Of a DNA stretch of 64,000 bases, positions 7,982 to 17,811 are shown piece by piece (position 1 is the stretch's first letter; each line of letters opens with the position of its first letter). The notes under the pieces are model-generated. The model searched no databases and had not been told where the DNA came from. It saw only the letters and a program-made list of their open reading frames with translations. Location of the stretch: NCBI GenBank assembly GCA_003963145.1, contig RXJJ01000005.1:1-64000 (forward strand), given 5' to 3'. The translations under genes were made by a program, and so were the position numbers. The stretch comes from Bradyrhizobiaceae bacterium (GTDB lineage Bacteria; Pseudomonadota; Alphaproteobacteria; Rhizobiales; Xanthobacteraceae).

Positions 7982-9844
7982 ATGCTCTCAATCACCGATA
8001 TTTCGATCCGCATCGCCGGACGCCTGCTGATCGATTCCAGCACCGTTCAGATCGTGCCAGGCGCGCGTGTCGGTTTTGTCGGCCGCAACGGCGTCGGCAA
8101 ATCCACACTATTCCATGCCATCCGCGGCGATCTCCCGCTCGAAACCGGTTCGATCACGCTGCCGCCGCGCTGGCGTATCGGCTCGCTGGCACAGGAAGCG
8201 CCTGATGGGCCGGAGAGTCTCATCGAAGTCGTGCTCAAGGCCGACCTCGAGCGCGACGCGCTCCTGCGCGAGGCGGAAACCGCACAGGATCCCGGCCGCA
8301 TTGCAGATATTCAAACGCGCCTCGTCGATATCGACGCGCATTCCGCCCCTGCCCGCGCCGCCTCGATTCTCTCGGGACTGGGATTCTCAGCTCACGATCA
8401 GACCCGTTCCTGCTCGGAGTTTTCAGGCGGCTGGCGCATGCGTGTCGCGCTTGCGGCAACGCTGTTCTCCGCACCCGACCTTTTGCTGCTCGACGAGCCG
8501 ACCAACTATCTCGACCTCGAAGGCACGCTGTGGCTCGAGGATCATCTGGCCAATTATCCGCGCACTGTCATTGTCATCAGCCATGACCGTGACCTTCTCG
8601 ATAGCTCGGTGGATCAGATCCTGCATCTCGATCGGGGTAAACTCACCCTCTACAAGGGCACCTATTCTTCGTTCGAAGACCAGCGTGCCACACGCGAGAT
8701 GATCGACGCCAAGCACGCCAAGCGGCAGGCGGAAGAACGCAAGCGCCTGCAGGACTTCGTGGATCGTTTCAAGGCCAAGGCTTCGAAAGCCAAGCAGGCG
8801 CAGTCGCGCGTCAAGATACTGGAGAAGATGAAGCCTGTGACGGCGCTGGTGACACAGGATGTGAAGGAAATCACATTCCCGGCGCCGGAAAAAACGCTAT
8901 CGCCGCCCATCATCGCCGTTGATGATGTGGTCGTCGGTTACGATCCGGGGAAACCCGTCCTCAGCCGCGTGACGCTGCGCATCGACAATGACGACCGCAT
9001 CGCCCTGCTCGGCTCCAACGGCAATGGCAAATCGACTCTGGTAAAGCTGCTCGCCGGCAAGTTGCCGCCGTTTTCGGGCAACATCGTACGCGCGGCAAAC
9101 CTGTCGGTTGGCTATTTCGCCCAGCACCAGACCGACGAACTCGACCTCGAAGGCTCGGCCTACGATCACCTGCGCCGCCTGATGCCGGACGCACCCGAGA
9201 CAAAAGTTCGCGCGCGTGTCGGGGCGATCGGATTTTCCGGCAAGGCCGGCGACACAACGGTGAAGAGCCTGTCGGGCGGCGAAAAGGCGCGCCTCCTGCT
9301 CGGTCTTGCGACGTTCTACGGCCCGAACATGATTATCCTCGATGAGCCGACCAATCATCTCGATATCGACAGCCGCGCGGCGCTCGCCGAAGCCATCAAC
9401 GAATTTCCGGGTGCGATCATCATGGTCTCACACGACCGCTATCTGATCGAGGCCTGCGCGGACCAGTTGTGGGTCGTCGCGGATCACAAGGTGACGCCTT
9501 ACGATGGCGATCTGGATGAATATCGCCGCTCCGTCCTGAGTGCGCGCGGCATGCGGGTTTCCAGCCGCGAGCGCGACACCAGTTCGGACAGACAGTCGCG
9601 GGGCAAAAGCGAAAAGCGCGTCGCTCTCAAGCAGCAGATTGCCCAGGCTGAGGCCGAGATCGAACGTATTACAGGCATTATCGGCAAGATCGATACGGCA
9701 CTGGCGTTGCCGGATATCTTCAAACGCGATCCAAAGCAGGCAGCACAGCTCACGAAAGCGCGCGCCGCTGCCGCTGAAGCGCTGCAAAGGGCGGAAGAAC
9801 AGTGGCTCGCGGCCAGCACGTCAACGGGAAAAGCAGCGGAGTAG
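7982..9844 (+). CDS. ABC-F family ATPase (Uup/YheS type)
   Basis: A 620-residue soluble protein with two ABC ATPase domains in one chain and no membrane part, as in ABC-F proteins acting on ribosomes. Domain 1 has Walker A GRNGVGKST (about 35-43), signature FSGGWRMR and LLLLDEPTNYLD. A charged linker (about 235-290) follows. Domain 2 has GSNGNGKST, LSGGEKARL and IILDEPTNHLD. The basic/coiled-coil C-terminal tail (about 520-610) is Uup-like. By family it may resolve stalled ribosomes or influence transposon excision. The exact subfamily is not settled by eye. Confidence 0.88.
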   Translation: MLSITDISIRIAGRLLIDSSTVQIVPGARVGFVGRNGVGKSTLFHAIRGDLPLETGSITLPPRWRIGSLAQEAPDGPESLIEVVLKADLERDALLREAETAQDPGRIADIQTRLVDIDAHSAPARAASILSGLGFSAHDQTRSCSEFSGGWRMRVALAATLFSAPDLLLLDEPTNYLDLEGTLWLEDHLANYPRTVIVISHDRDLLDSSVDQILHLDRGKLTLYKGTYSSFEDQRATREMIDAKHAKRQAEERKRLQDFVDRFKAKASKAKQAQSRVKILEKMKPVTALVTQDVKEITFPAPEKTLSPPIIAVDDVVVGYDPGKPVLSRVTLRIDNDDRIALLGSNGNGKSTLVKLLAGKLPPFSGNIVRAANLSVGYFAQHQTDELDLEGSAYDHLRRLMPDAPETKVRARVGAIGFSGKAGDTTVKSLSGGEKARLLLGLATFYGPNMIILDEPTNHLDIDSRAALAEAINEFPGAIIMVSHDRYLIEACADQLWVVADHKVTPYDGDLDEYRRSVLSARGMRVSSRERDTSSDRQSRGKSEKRVALKQQIAQAEAEIERITGIIGKIDTALALPDIFKRDPKQAAQLTKARAAAAEALQRAEEQWLAASTSTGKAAE

Positions 9845-9859
9845 CTGCCTTAGCGTCAA

Positions 9860-10414
9860 TCAGCTTGTGCTGCGCTTTTTCGAGGGTTTCTTTGCAGGCT
9901 TGGCCGGCGCGGGCTGGTTGACTCTCTCGATCGATGTCAATCGCCCCGCGGTAAAGGTGTAAATGCCGGCGCGCGGCCCCTGAAGATAGGTGGCGGTGGC
10001 AAGACGATCGCCCCGCTCGTTACGTGACAGATTGACCGAAGTCGGCGCACCGATAGCGCGGATCACATCGCATTCGGTATGTCCGAGTGCCACGGGCGCC
10101 ACCGGGGCGACCCCGTTCTGGCTGTTGTCCTGTGCATTGGCATCGGCTGGGCCGGCAACCGCGCCGGGACAGCCGCCCTCCGACGACATCAGATCGTCCT
10201 GCGTAATCGGTTTATCTGGCGTCAAGGGCGGGGTTTCGATCGCCAGCGAGCGATTGCCGAAAATCTTGCCCGGCCGCTGAAACCACTCCTGATCCTTCAT
10301 GTTGAAGTCGCTCAAGCTGCCGATGCTGTTGCAGCCGCCGAGCAAAGGCGCGGCCATCAGCATGGCCAAAATCCCACGCACCCAAAAATGGTTTCGTCCA
10401 GACTTCAACGGCAA
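9860..10414 (-). CDS. Putative lipoprotein with BamE/SmpA-like C-terminal domain
   Basis: A 184-residue exported protein. A hydrophobic segment ends in the lipobox LLGGC (Cys at about residue 28), so it is probably a lipidated envelope protein. The stretch GHTECDVIRAIGAP...ATYLQGPRAGIYTFTAGRLTSIE resembles the 'G.t..eV...lG.P...y' layout of BamE/SmpA small outer-membrane lipoproteins. A basic Lys/Pro tail (PAKPAKKPSKKR) closes the protein. The BamE link is inference. It converges with the ABC-F gene. Confidence 0.65.
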   Translation of the reverse strand: MPLKSGRNHFWVRGILAMLMAAPLLGGCNSIGSLSDFNMKDQEWFQRPGKIFGNRSLAIETPPLTPDKPITQDDLMSSEGGCPGAVAGPADANAQDNSQNGVAPVAPVALGHTECDVIRAIGAPTSVNLSRNERGDRLATATYLQGPRAGIYTFTAGRLTSIERVNQPAPAKPAKKPSKKRSTS

Positions 10415-10651
10415 TCCCGCACTACGTTAACCTGCGTCAGGAAGTAACCCGATCCGCATTCCGGCTCGAGAGCCGGATGATTCTTGATTTTACGAATAGC
10501 GGCTGCTCTTGCCACGCATAAGCAAGACCTGCCGCTTTAGTCCCCGCATCTTCCCACCACCTATTTGCGGCACCACGGTGGCCCAGCGCAACCCGGGAAC
10601 GCAATATTGGCGACGATAATCGTCCATAATCATTAATCGCGGATGGCAATT

Positions 10652-11104
10652 TCAGTTACGGCGTTGCCATTTTCCGTATTCGTTAGCCTGCCAGTAAGTC
10701 ACCTCGAATCCCTTTGCTTTGCAGGATGTCCAGGCCTCCCTCGCCAATTGTAATGCAGCGTCGTCTTCCCCGTTAAAGATCATGACAATGCGATCATAGG
10801 CGGCGCAATCGGCAGGCAACGACGCTCCATCGACCACAAAGCGAACGTTGGCGCCGTTCATGTTGGACTCATCGACAGTCAGCAAAATCGGATGATCCGC
10901 CGCGTCCGCTTCCCGCCACGTCCCGTGCGGCAGGAAACTGTCCTCGCGGTACGTCCAAAGATGGCCATCGACCGCGTCGGCGCGTTCTTCCGAGCCCGTC
11001 TGCACGGTAACCCGCCAGCCGCGCTCCAATGATTTTTCCAGCAGCGGTGGCAGGACGCTTTCCAGCGACCTGCCCTGCAGATGATAGAACAGGACTTCCG
11101 TCAT
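10652..11104 (-). CDS. holC: DNA polymerase III subunit chi
   Basis: A 150-residue HolC that connects the clamp loader to SSB at the replication fork. The family pattern is clear: MTEVLFYHL at the N-terminus, LLEKSLERGWRV, DGHLWTYREDSFLPHG, and the C-terminal EVTYWQANEYGKWQ. Length is normal. It lies 39 bases downstream of pepA in the same orientation, an arrangement widespread in proteobacteria and probably one operon. Confidence 0.93.
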   Translation of the reverse strand: MTEVLFYHLQGRSLESVLPPLLEKSLERGWRVTVQTGSEERADAVDGHLWTYREDSFLPHGTWREADAADHPILLTVDESNMNGANVRFVVDGASLPADCAAYDRIVMIFNGEDDAALQLAREAWTSCKAKGFEVTYWQANEYGKWQRRN

Positions 11105-11143
11105 TGTCCGACCCCATCAAAAACCGCTGCGGTACAGCCGTTT

Positions 11144-12646
11144 CTAGCGTTTCGCCTCGTAGTAATCGGCAACCAGCTGATCGAGCAGCCGCACGCCGTA
11201 ACCTGATCCCCAGCTTGTGTTGATGTCGCTCGCCGGCGCACCCATGCCAGTTCCGGCAATATCGAGATGTGCCCATGGCGTGTCACCGACAAAACGCTGC
11301 AGCAATTGCGCGGCGGTGATCGAACCGCCGTTCCGCCCGGCCGCGTTTTTCATGTCGGCGAATTTCGAGTCGATCTGCTTGTCGTATTCAGGGCCGAGTG
11401 GCATGCGCCAGACCCGCTCGCCGGTCGCCTGCCCTGCTTTCGTCAGGCGCTCCGATAATTGGTCATTGTTGGAAAACAGACCCGCATATTCGGTGCCAAG
11501 CGCAACCATGATCGCACCTGTCAGAGTCGCAAGATCGATCATGAATTTCGGATTGTATTTCTGCGCCGTGTACCAGAGGACATCGGCCAGCACGAGTCGC
11601 CCTTCGGCGTCGGTGTTGATGATCTCAATGGTCTGTCCCGACATGGTCGTGACAATATCGCCTGGACGCTGGGCGTTGCCGTCTGGCATGTTTTCGACCA
11701 GGCCGATGGCGCCGACGGCGTTGACCTTGGCCTTTCGCGCGGCAAGCGCGTGCATCAGGCCGACTACGCAGGCCGCACCTGCCATGTCACCCTTCATGTC
11801 CTCCATGCTGCCGGCTGGCTTGATCGAAATTCCACCGGTGTCGAAGCATACGCCCTTGCCGACGAACGCCACCGGCTTGTCGGTCTTGCTCGCTGCGCCG
11901 TTCCAACGCATCACCACCATTCGCCCGTCATGCGCCGATCCTTGCGATACGCCGAGCAGCGCACCCATCTTCAGTTTCTTCATCGCCGCAACGTCGAAAA
12001 TCTCGACCTGAACCCCGAGCTTTCGCAGCAGCGCAGCACGGCGTGCAAACTCCACCGGATAAAGAACGTTCGGCGGCTCATTGACGAGTTCGCGCGCGAT
12101 CAGAACACCGTCGACAACGTTGTTCGTGGGGCTGAATGCTTTTTTCGCCGCGGCGACGTCCGCAACGGCGATGGAGATCTGCGCTTTCAGAGCGGCATCC
12201 TCGTCCTTGGCCTTGGTCTTGTAGCGATTGAACTTGTAGGCGCGCAGCCGAATGCCGGCGGCGATGGCCGCGACCTGATCCGGCTTGAGCGGCCCGCCTG
12301 GCAGTTCGGCGATCATCGTGACCGCCTCGTTGCCCGCTTTCAGCCGTGCTACCGAGGTGCCCCCGATCTTGATGTAATCTTCTTCCTTCAGGGATCCGGC
12401 CTTGCCGGTTCCCGCCACGATCAGCCGGCCAATTTTCAGGCCGGCAGGAGCGAGAATGTCGAGCGCTGAACCACTCTTGCCCTTGAACTGCGCCGTCGCT
12501 GCCGCTCGTTTTATGGTGTCTTCGTAGCCCCCCAGCACCTTCCGAGTCGCGGGACCGAATCGCAGCGTCTCATCGGTGAAGACCACCAGGACGCCCCGTG
12601 GTTGGGCTGAAAACGGAACGAAGCCGACCTTAACGGCGTCGGTCAT
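11144..12646 (-). CDS. pepA: Leucyl aminopeptidase (M17)
   Basis: A 500-residue cytosolic two-metal aminopeptidase that removes N-terminal residues from peptides. The M17 signature [12 protein letters not shown], with the metal-binding Asp and Glu, is intact. The upstream [15 protein letters not shown] carries the catalytic lysine and metal aspartate. The N-terminal third is the less conserved macro-like domain. I chose ATG 12646 (AAGGA about 8 bases upstream) over the TTG at 12652. It heads the pepA-holC unit and is divergent from lptG, the usual neighbour arrangement. Confidence 0.96.
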   Translation of the reverse strand: MTDAVKVGFVPFSAQPRGVLVVFTDETLRFGPATRKVLGGYEDTIKRAAATAQFKGKSGSALDILAPAGLKIGRLIVAGTGKAGSLKEEDYIKIGGTSVARLKAGNEAVTMIAELPGGPLKPDQVAAIAAGIRLRAYKFNRYKTKAKDEDAALKAQISIAVADVAAAKKAFSPTNNVVDGVLIARELVNEPPNVLYPVEFARRAALLRKLGVQVEIFDVAAMKKLKMGALLGVSQGSAHDGRMVVMRWNGAASKTDKPVAFVGKGVCFDTGGISIKPAGSMEDMKGDMAGAACVVGLMHALAARKAKVNAVGAIGLVENMPDGNAQRPGDIVTTMSGQTIEIINTDAEGRLVLADVLWYTAQKYNPKFMIDLATLTGAIMVALGTEYAGLFSNNDQLSERLTKAGQATGERVWRMPLGPEYDKQIDSKFADMKNAAGRNGGSITAAQLLQRFVGDTPWAHLDIAGTGMGAPASDINTSWGSGYGVRLLDQLVADYYEAKR

Positions 12647-12992
12647 GAGCAAGTCCTTTCAAAAATCGCGGCTTTTACAGCGCTGAGATACAGGATCCGG
12701 GGGTGGGACCATACTATGGCCCCTTCTTTCGCCGGCTGCAAAGAAGCAGGAGAAAAGGGCCCATCCGTCTGGTGAGTGAGTGGGTCCCAGACGTGACCGG
12801 AAAGCCACGCAAGAAGTTTGTTAACCAATAGTTTCAAGGTCGCCTTGCGACAGCCATTTTATCGACCGATCAATGGGATAGTATGAGATAAATCAAGTTG
12901 TCCGAACTCGCCGGCCGCTCCCTTGGGGAGCCTCTGAATGGAGGCTTGGGGTGCACCGTTCCGGTGATAGTGCTTGGGGATAGTGCTGCCAT
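12647..12992. other. Divergent promoter region between pepA and the lpt operon
   Basis: About 350 bases without a gene. A small hairpin GCCTC-TGAATG-GAGGC lies near 12930-12945, CTTGGGG occurs three times between 12921 and 12979, and a FixK/FNR-like sequence (ATGAGATAAATCAA) lies at 12883-12896. Promoters for both directions are expected here; I could not place them with confidence. Confidence 0.35.
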
Positions 12993-13130
12993 ATGGGGTC
13001 GATTGACGCCTCCGGAATCAGAATGCTGTTCGCGTATGTCGGATGCCGGCGCGTGAGGCCGAGCGCATGCGGCCGTGCGCGATTCGTCGGTCCCCTCGCG
13101 TCAATTGCGACGGCGTGTCCGCACCCATGA
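12993..13130 (+). pseudogene. 45-codon ORF, possible lptF remnant
   Basis: An ATG at 12993 opens MGSID, the same first residues I recall for LptF in Bradyrhizobium-type genomes, then departs from LptF (ASGIRMLFAYVG...) and runs for 45 codons. Its TGA overlaps the lptG ATG (ATGA at 13127-13130), exactly how a coupled upstream lptF would end. No other lptF-like sequence lies between pepA and lptG, although lptF-lptG is the usual order. This may be what is left after an internal deletion, or a chance leader ORF. Confidence 0.35.
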
Positions 13131-14218
13131 TCACCACTACCCTTGCCCGTTATTTTGCCAAACGCTTCGTGGTGGCGTCGCTGTCGGTATTTTTCGGCAT
13201 CGTCATCCTGATCGTGCTGGTGGACTACATCGAATTGACGCGCCGAAGTTCCGGCCTCGCCAACGCCTCGGCGCTTTTGGTCGCCCAGACCTCGATTTAT
13301 CGCGTGCCTCAGCTGCTGGAACGGCTGATGCCGTTCTGCGTCTTGGTCGGCGCGATGACGTCCTATCTCGCATTATCGCGCAGCCTTGAGCTCGTCGTCG
13401 CGCGCGCGGCGGGAATATCCGCCTGGCAGTTCATGACGCCTGCCCTGCTGAGCGCCCTGATTCTCGGCGTGCTGGCGACAGTCGTTTACAATCCGGCGTC
13501 GGCCGCCATGCAGGAGCGCGCAAAGGAGCTTGAGGCTGAAATCTTTTCCGCTCCCGGCCGTTCGGCATCACAGGAGAGCGGTGCTTTCTGGATTAACCAG
13601 GTCACCTCGGAGGGGCAGGCGATCATCAGTTCGACCTCCAGCCAGGGACAGGGCGCGCGCCTGATCGGGGTATCGGTTTTCCGGTTCGAGCCAGGCGGCG
13701 GTTTCAGGGAAAGAATCGAGGCCCGCGAGGCAACGCTTGAACCCGGCCGCTGGATTCTCAAAGGCGCCCGGGTCTTCGCGCTGAGCAACCCGCCCGTGGA
13801 GAAAGAGACGATCACCCTGCCCACCAATCTGAACGAGGCACAGGTTCGTAACAGTTTCGCAACACCCGAAACCGTGTCTTTTTGGCAACTTCCGGCTTAC
13901 ATCAGGTCCACTGAGAACTCCGGGCTGGCAGCAGCGGGATACCGTTTGCAATACGACAAGCTTATCGCACGACCGTTTTTGCTGGCTTCGATGGTGATGC
14001 TCGCAGGCGCCGTAAGCCTGCGCTTCTTCCGCTTCGGCGGCGTCCAGAGAATGGTTTTGGGTGGCATCGCGGCAGGGTTTCTGCTCTATGTTCTATCGAA
14101 AATAACTGAGGATTTGAGCAAGGCCGCTTTGATACATCCGCTTGCTGCCGCATGGCTGCCCGTTTGCGTGGGCGGCCTGACGGGGTTTTTGGCCTTGTTG
14201 TACCAGGAGGACGGGTAG
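13127..14218 (+). CDS. lptG: LPS export ABC transporter permease LptG
   Basis: A 363-residue inner-membrane permease of the LptBFG complex, which extracts LPS from the inner membrane and passes it to LptC/A/D. The N-terminus TTLARYFAKRFVVA, one helix, a helix pair, a periplasmic beta-jellyroll (about residues 130-260) and three C-terminal helices fit LptF/LptG; DYIELTRRSS marks LptG. The frame is open from 13043, but ATG 13127 gives the normal N-terminus. It overlaps the small upstream ORF by four bases, and its stop overlaps the lptD start. Its partner LptF is not next to it. Confidence 0.92.
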   Translation: MITTTLARYFAKRFVVASLSVFFGIVILIVLVDYIELTRRSSGLANASALLVAQTSIYRVPQLLERLMPFCVLVGAMTSYLALSRSLELVVARAAGISAWQFMTPALLSALILGVLATVVYNPASAAMQERAKELEAEIFSAPGRSASQESGAFWINQVTSEGQAIISSTSSQGQGARLIGVSVFRFEPGGGFRERIEAREATLEPGRWILKGARVFALSNPPVEKETITLPTNLNEAQVRNSFATPETVSFWQLPAYIRSTENSGLAAAGYRLQYDKLIARPFLLASMVMLAGAVSLRFFRFGGVQRMVLGGIAAGFLLYVLSKITEDLSKAALIHPLAAAWLPVCVGGLTGFLALLYQEDG

Positions 14219-16809
14219 TGGCTATTACCGCCGCCCTCCAAGGACGGACGCCTGCATTCAGGCGGCGCGATCGCTTGCGCCGCCAACCCTTTTCTGCGTC
14301 CGCAATTCTGGCACTCCTGATCGCATCGGTTCTCGGTGCAATGACGGCTCCCGCCTCGGCACAAAGCGTGGAGCAGCAGCGCAAAAACTTCAGCTACAAC
14401 GCACGTCCGCCGATTGAAAAACCGAAGCAGAATCCCAACGCCCAAAAAGGGCAGATGCTCGTGCGGGCCACCGAGATCAACTACGACTACAACAACTCGC
14501 GCGTATCCGCGGTCGGCAACGTGCAGATTTACTACAACGGATCGACTCTGGAGGCTGACAGGGTCATCTACGACCAGAAGACCAAACGTCTTCACGCCGA
14601 GGGCAATGTCCGGATGACGGACGCCAGCGGCAAGATCACTTATGCCAACGTGATCGATCTGTCGGACGATTATCGCGACGGTTTCATCGATTCGCTGCGT
14701 CTCGATACGCCCAACCAGACGCGCATGGCCGCGGCGCGCGCCGATCGCAGCAACGGAGACATCACGATTTTCCAGAGCGGCGTCTACACCGCATGCGCTC
14801 CCTGCCGCGACAATCCGAAGAAGCCGCCGCTATGGCAGGTCAAGGGCGCGCGCATCATCCATGACCAGACCGAAAAGATGCTGTACTTCGAGAACGCCAG
14901 CCTCGAATTCTTCGGTCAACCGATCGCCTACCTGCCCTATTTCTCGACGCCCGATCCGACCGTGCAGCGCAAGAGCGGCTTCCTCATTCCGAACGTGATG
15001 TCGAACTCCCTGACGGGTATCGGCTTCGAGGTGCCTTACTATTTCGCGTTGGCGCCGGACTATGACCTGACGCTGACGCCACGCGTCACCACGCGCCAGG
15101 GCGTTTTGATGCAGGGCGAATTCCGCCAGCGTCTCATCAATGGCGCATACGAAATCCGCGGTTACGGCATCAGCCAGCTCGACCCGCACGCGTTCGATCT
15201 CAACGGCGTTCCCTCCGCGGGATCCCACGCCGACCGCGTCGGCGTCGACACGCACGGCCAGTTCGCTCTTAACAACCAGTGGGTCTGGGGCTGGGACGCT
15301 ATCTACGCGAACGACAACACGTTCTTCCGCGACTATGGCCTCGCGGCCTATCGCAATCCGCTTAACTCGTTCCTGCTGATCCCCGATACAGGCGTCTCCC
15401 AGCTCTATCTCAGTGGCGTCGGCAACCGCAGCTTCTTCGACGCGCGCACGATGTATTATCAGGGCTATTCGGCCTATGATACGCAGGCGCAAATCCCGGT
15501 TGTCGCTCCGGTCATCGACTACAGCAACGTGCTGAACCGCTCAATTCTCGGCGGCGAGCTGAGCTACAAGACCAACTTCACAAGCCTGACGCGCAATCAG
15601 GCTGCGTTTGAACCGATCAACAACGCTGTCCAGGTGGATAGCTCAAACCAGCCAGTCCTCAATTCTCAGGGCGACCCGGTCAATGCTTGCGCCCAGCAAT
15701 TGCTGACCGCCGACCCGGCTAAAAATCTAACTCGTTCGAACTGCCTTCTTCGCGGCATCCCTGGCGATTACACCCGCTTGTCCGGCCAGGTCGATTGGCG
15801 GCGATCATTTACCGATCCGATGGGCCAGATCTGGACGCCGTTTGCTTCGGTTCGCGGCGACCTGATCAATGCTGATGTGTCGAACCAGGTTGGCGTGGAC
15901 AACTTCACCCATGTCGGCAACACCCAGGTTGCACGGGTCATGCCGACGATCGGTCTTGAATACCGCTACCCGTTCATCAACGTGCAGCCGTGGGGCACCA
16001 CCACGATCGAGCCGATCGCGCAGGTCATCATCCGTCCGAACGAACAGTATGCCGGGCAGTTGCCGAACGAGGATGCGCAGAGCCTGACCTTCGACGACAG
16101 CAACCTGTTCAGCGTCAACAAATTTTCCGGCTGGGATCGCGTCGAGGGCGGCGGCCGCGTCAACGCCGGCGTGCAGGCCACGACACAGTTCGATCGCGGC
16201 GGTTCGATCAACATGCTGTTCGGCCAGTCCTACCAGATTTTCGGCATGAACTCCTACGCTGTGCAGGATTTGACAAATACCGGCCTCGATTCCGGGCTCG
16301 ACAAGCCGAAGTCTGATTACGTTGCCCGCATTTCGTATCAGCCGAACAAGACCTTCAACTTCACGACCCGTGCCCGAATAGACGAGGCGACCGGCAGCTT
16401 CAATCGTCTTGAAGTGGAAGGCCGCGCCAATTTCGACCGCTGGTCGCTCAGCCTGCTCTATGGCGATTATGCGGCGCAGCCCGAACTGGGTTATCTGAAC
16501 CGCCGTCAGGGCGTTCTCGGAACTGCGTCGGTCAAGCTTGCGCAGAACTGGGTGGTATCGGGAGGGCTGCGCTATGACATCACGCAGGACAAGGTCAACC
16601 AGTACATCATCGGAGCGGGATATGTGGACGACTGCTTCCTGCTCGCGGTCAACTATGTGACCGACTATAATTACTACACGTCGTCGCCCGGTGCCTTTGG
16701 CACCACAGTTTACAGTACCACTCCGGTCACCGACCATCGCGTGATGGTGCAACTCGGATTGCGGACGATCGGCACGACCGGGCTTTCGCAATCGGTCGGG
16801 ATTCAGTAG
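14218..16809 (+). CDS. lptD: LPS-assembly outer-membrane protein LptD
   Basis: An 863-residue outer-membrane beta-barrel that inserts LPS into the outer leaflet together with LptE. The GTG start at 14218 overlaps the lptG stop and has a perfect AGGAGG seven bases upstream. The signal peptide ends APASAQ near residue 46. Next comes the LptA-like jellyroll (VRATEINYDYNN...SGKITYANVIDLSDD), a CxxC (TACAPCRD), and the large C-terminal barrel. Further cysteines (NACAQQ, SNCLL, VDDCFLL) may form the disulfides typical of LptD. Confidence 0.95.
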   Translation: MAITAALQGRTPAFRRRDRLRRQPFSASAILALLIASVLGAMTAPASAQSVEQQRKNFSYNARPPIEKPKQNPNAQKGQMLVRATEINYDYNNSRVSAVGNVQIYYNGSTLEADRVIYDQKTKRLHAEGNVRMTDASGKITYANVIDLSDDYRDGFIDSLRLDTPNQTRMAAARADRSNGDITIFQSGVYTACAPCRDNPKKPPLWQVKGARIIHDQTEKMLYFENASLEFFGQPIAYLPYFSTPDPTVQRKSGFLIPNVMSNSLTGIGFEVPYYFALAPDYDLTLTPRVTTRQGVLMQGEFRQRLINGAYEIRGYGISQLDPHAFDLNGVPSAGSHADRVGVDTHGQFALNNQWVWGWDAIYANDNTFFRDYGLAAYRNPLNSFLLIPDTGVSQLYLSGVGNRSFFDARTMYYQGYSAYDTQAQIPVVAPVIDYSNVLNRSILGGELSYKTNFTSLTRNQAAFEPINNAVQVDSSNQPVLNSQGDPVNACAQQLLTADPAKNLTRSNCLLRGIPGDYTRLSGQVDWRRSFTDPMGQIWTPFASVRGDLINADVSNQVGVDNFTHVGNTQVARVMPTIGLEYRYPFINVQPWGTTTIEPIAQVIIRPNEQYAGQLPNEDAQSLTFDDSNLFSVNKFSGWDRVEGGGRVNAGVQATTQFDRGGSINMLFGQSYQIFGMNSYAVQDLTNTGLDSGLDKPKSDYVARISYQPNKTFNFTTRARIDEATGSFNRLEVEGRANFDRWSLSLLYGDYAAQPELGYLNRRQGVLGTASVKLAQNWVVSGGLRYDITQDKVNQYIIGAGYVDDCFLLAVNYVTDYNYYTSSPGAFGTTVYSTTPVTDHRVMVQLGLRTIGTTGLSQSVGIQ

Positions 16810-16836
16810 TCCGCGTGCGATCTCGGGATATCGCGT

Positions 16837-17802
16837 ATGACGGATAGCAACATGAGCGTAGAATCTACTTTTCCTCGTTTAGCCCGCGCTTGCGCGACTC
16901 ACGTCGCCGTTACGATTCTGCTCGCTATATTCGTCCTGGCCGTGCCGACGCGCGCTCACGCGCAAACCGTCGTTGTGTTGGTCAGTGGCGAGCCGATCAC
17001 CAGCATGGACGTCGAACAGCGCAGCAAGCTGACGGCGCTGATCACACATAAAGCCCCTTCGCGGCAGGAGGTGATCCAGGAGCTGATCGACGAAAAACTG
17101 AAAATCCGCGAAGGCAAAAAGTTCGGCGTCGACCTTACAACCTCCGACATCGACGGCGCCTATGAAAACATGGCTTCGCGGATGCGCATGAATTCCGATC
17201 AGTTGACGAAGGTTCTGGCGGCACAAGGCATTCGGCCCGACACCCTCAAGCAGCGGCTGAATGCGGAAACGGCATGGAGCGCGCTGGTCCGCGGACGCTA
17301 CAAGCAAAGTCTGCTGGTCGCGGAAAAAGACATCCAGAATGCTGCTGCCAGCGATACCCAGCCCTCGCAAACCGAGAGCTTCGAATATCAGGTCCGCCCT
17401 GTGGTTCTGTTCGTGCCGAAGGGATCGCCGCCGTCCGCCGTCGAGCAACGCCGCAAGGAAGCCGAGATTCTTCGTAGCAAAATCCAGAGCTGCGACGAGG
17501 CGGAGGGCTATTTCCGTGCAATGCGCGATGGAACCATCCGCGATCTCATCGTCAAGACCTCTGCCGATCTGCCCGGCGCTTACCGCGAAACTCTCGACAA
17601 AACACAGATCGGACGCATGACCGCGCCGGAAGTGACCAAACAGGGCATCGAAATGGTCGTGTTATGCGACCGCAAGACGACGACGGCCGATACTCCAGCC
17701 AAGCGGGCGGCGCGCGACAAAATTTTCGCTCAAAAATACGAAGCGAAGTCCAAGGCCTATCTCGATGACCTGCGCAAGAGCGCCATGATCGAGTACCGCT
17801 GA
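16837..17802 (+). CDS. SurA-type periplasmic chaperone / peptidyl-prolyl isomerase-like protein
   Basis: A 321-residue exported protein. The signal peptide ends TRAHAQ near residue 43. The SurA N-terminal motif follows (VVVLVSGEPITSMDVEQRSKL...QEVIQELIDEKLKIREGKKFGV), then a weakly parvulin-like part (about 175-290). SurA escorts outer-membrane barrels such as LptD, whose gene lies just upstream. It has at most one PPIase domain, shorter than E. coli SurA, as is common in alphaproteobacteria; catalytic activity cannot be judged. It stops ten bases before pdxA. Confidence 0.85.
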   Translation: MTDSNMSVESTFPRLARACATHVAVTILLAIFVLAVPTRAHAQTVVVLVSGEPITSMDVEQRSKLTALITHKAPSRQEVIQELIDEKLKIREGKKFGVDLTTSDIDGAYENMASRMRMNSDQLTKVLAAQGIRPDTLKQRLNAETAWSALVRGRYKQSLLVAEKDIQNAAASDTQPSQTESFEYQVRPVVLFVPKGSPPSAVEQRRKEAEILRSKIQSCDEAEGYFRAMRDGTIRDLIVKTSADLPGAYRETLDKTQIGRMTAPEVTKQGIEMVVLCDRKTTTADTPAKRAARDKIFAQKYEAKSKAYLDDLRKSAMIEYR

Positions 17803-17811
17803 AGGGCGGAT

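Noticed and set aside
10437-10649. A 70-codon minus-strand ORF between the BamE-like gene and holC
   Set aside because: No RBS, no hydrophobic or conserved pattern; probably random open frame in a 240-base spacer.
11459-12469. A 336-codon open frame on the plus strand
   Set aside because: Antisense to pepA, which has intact M17 signatures.
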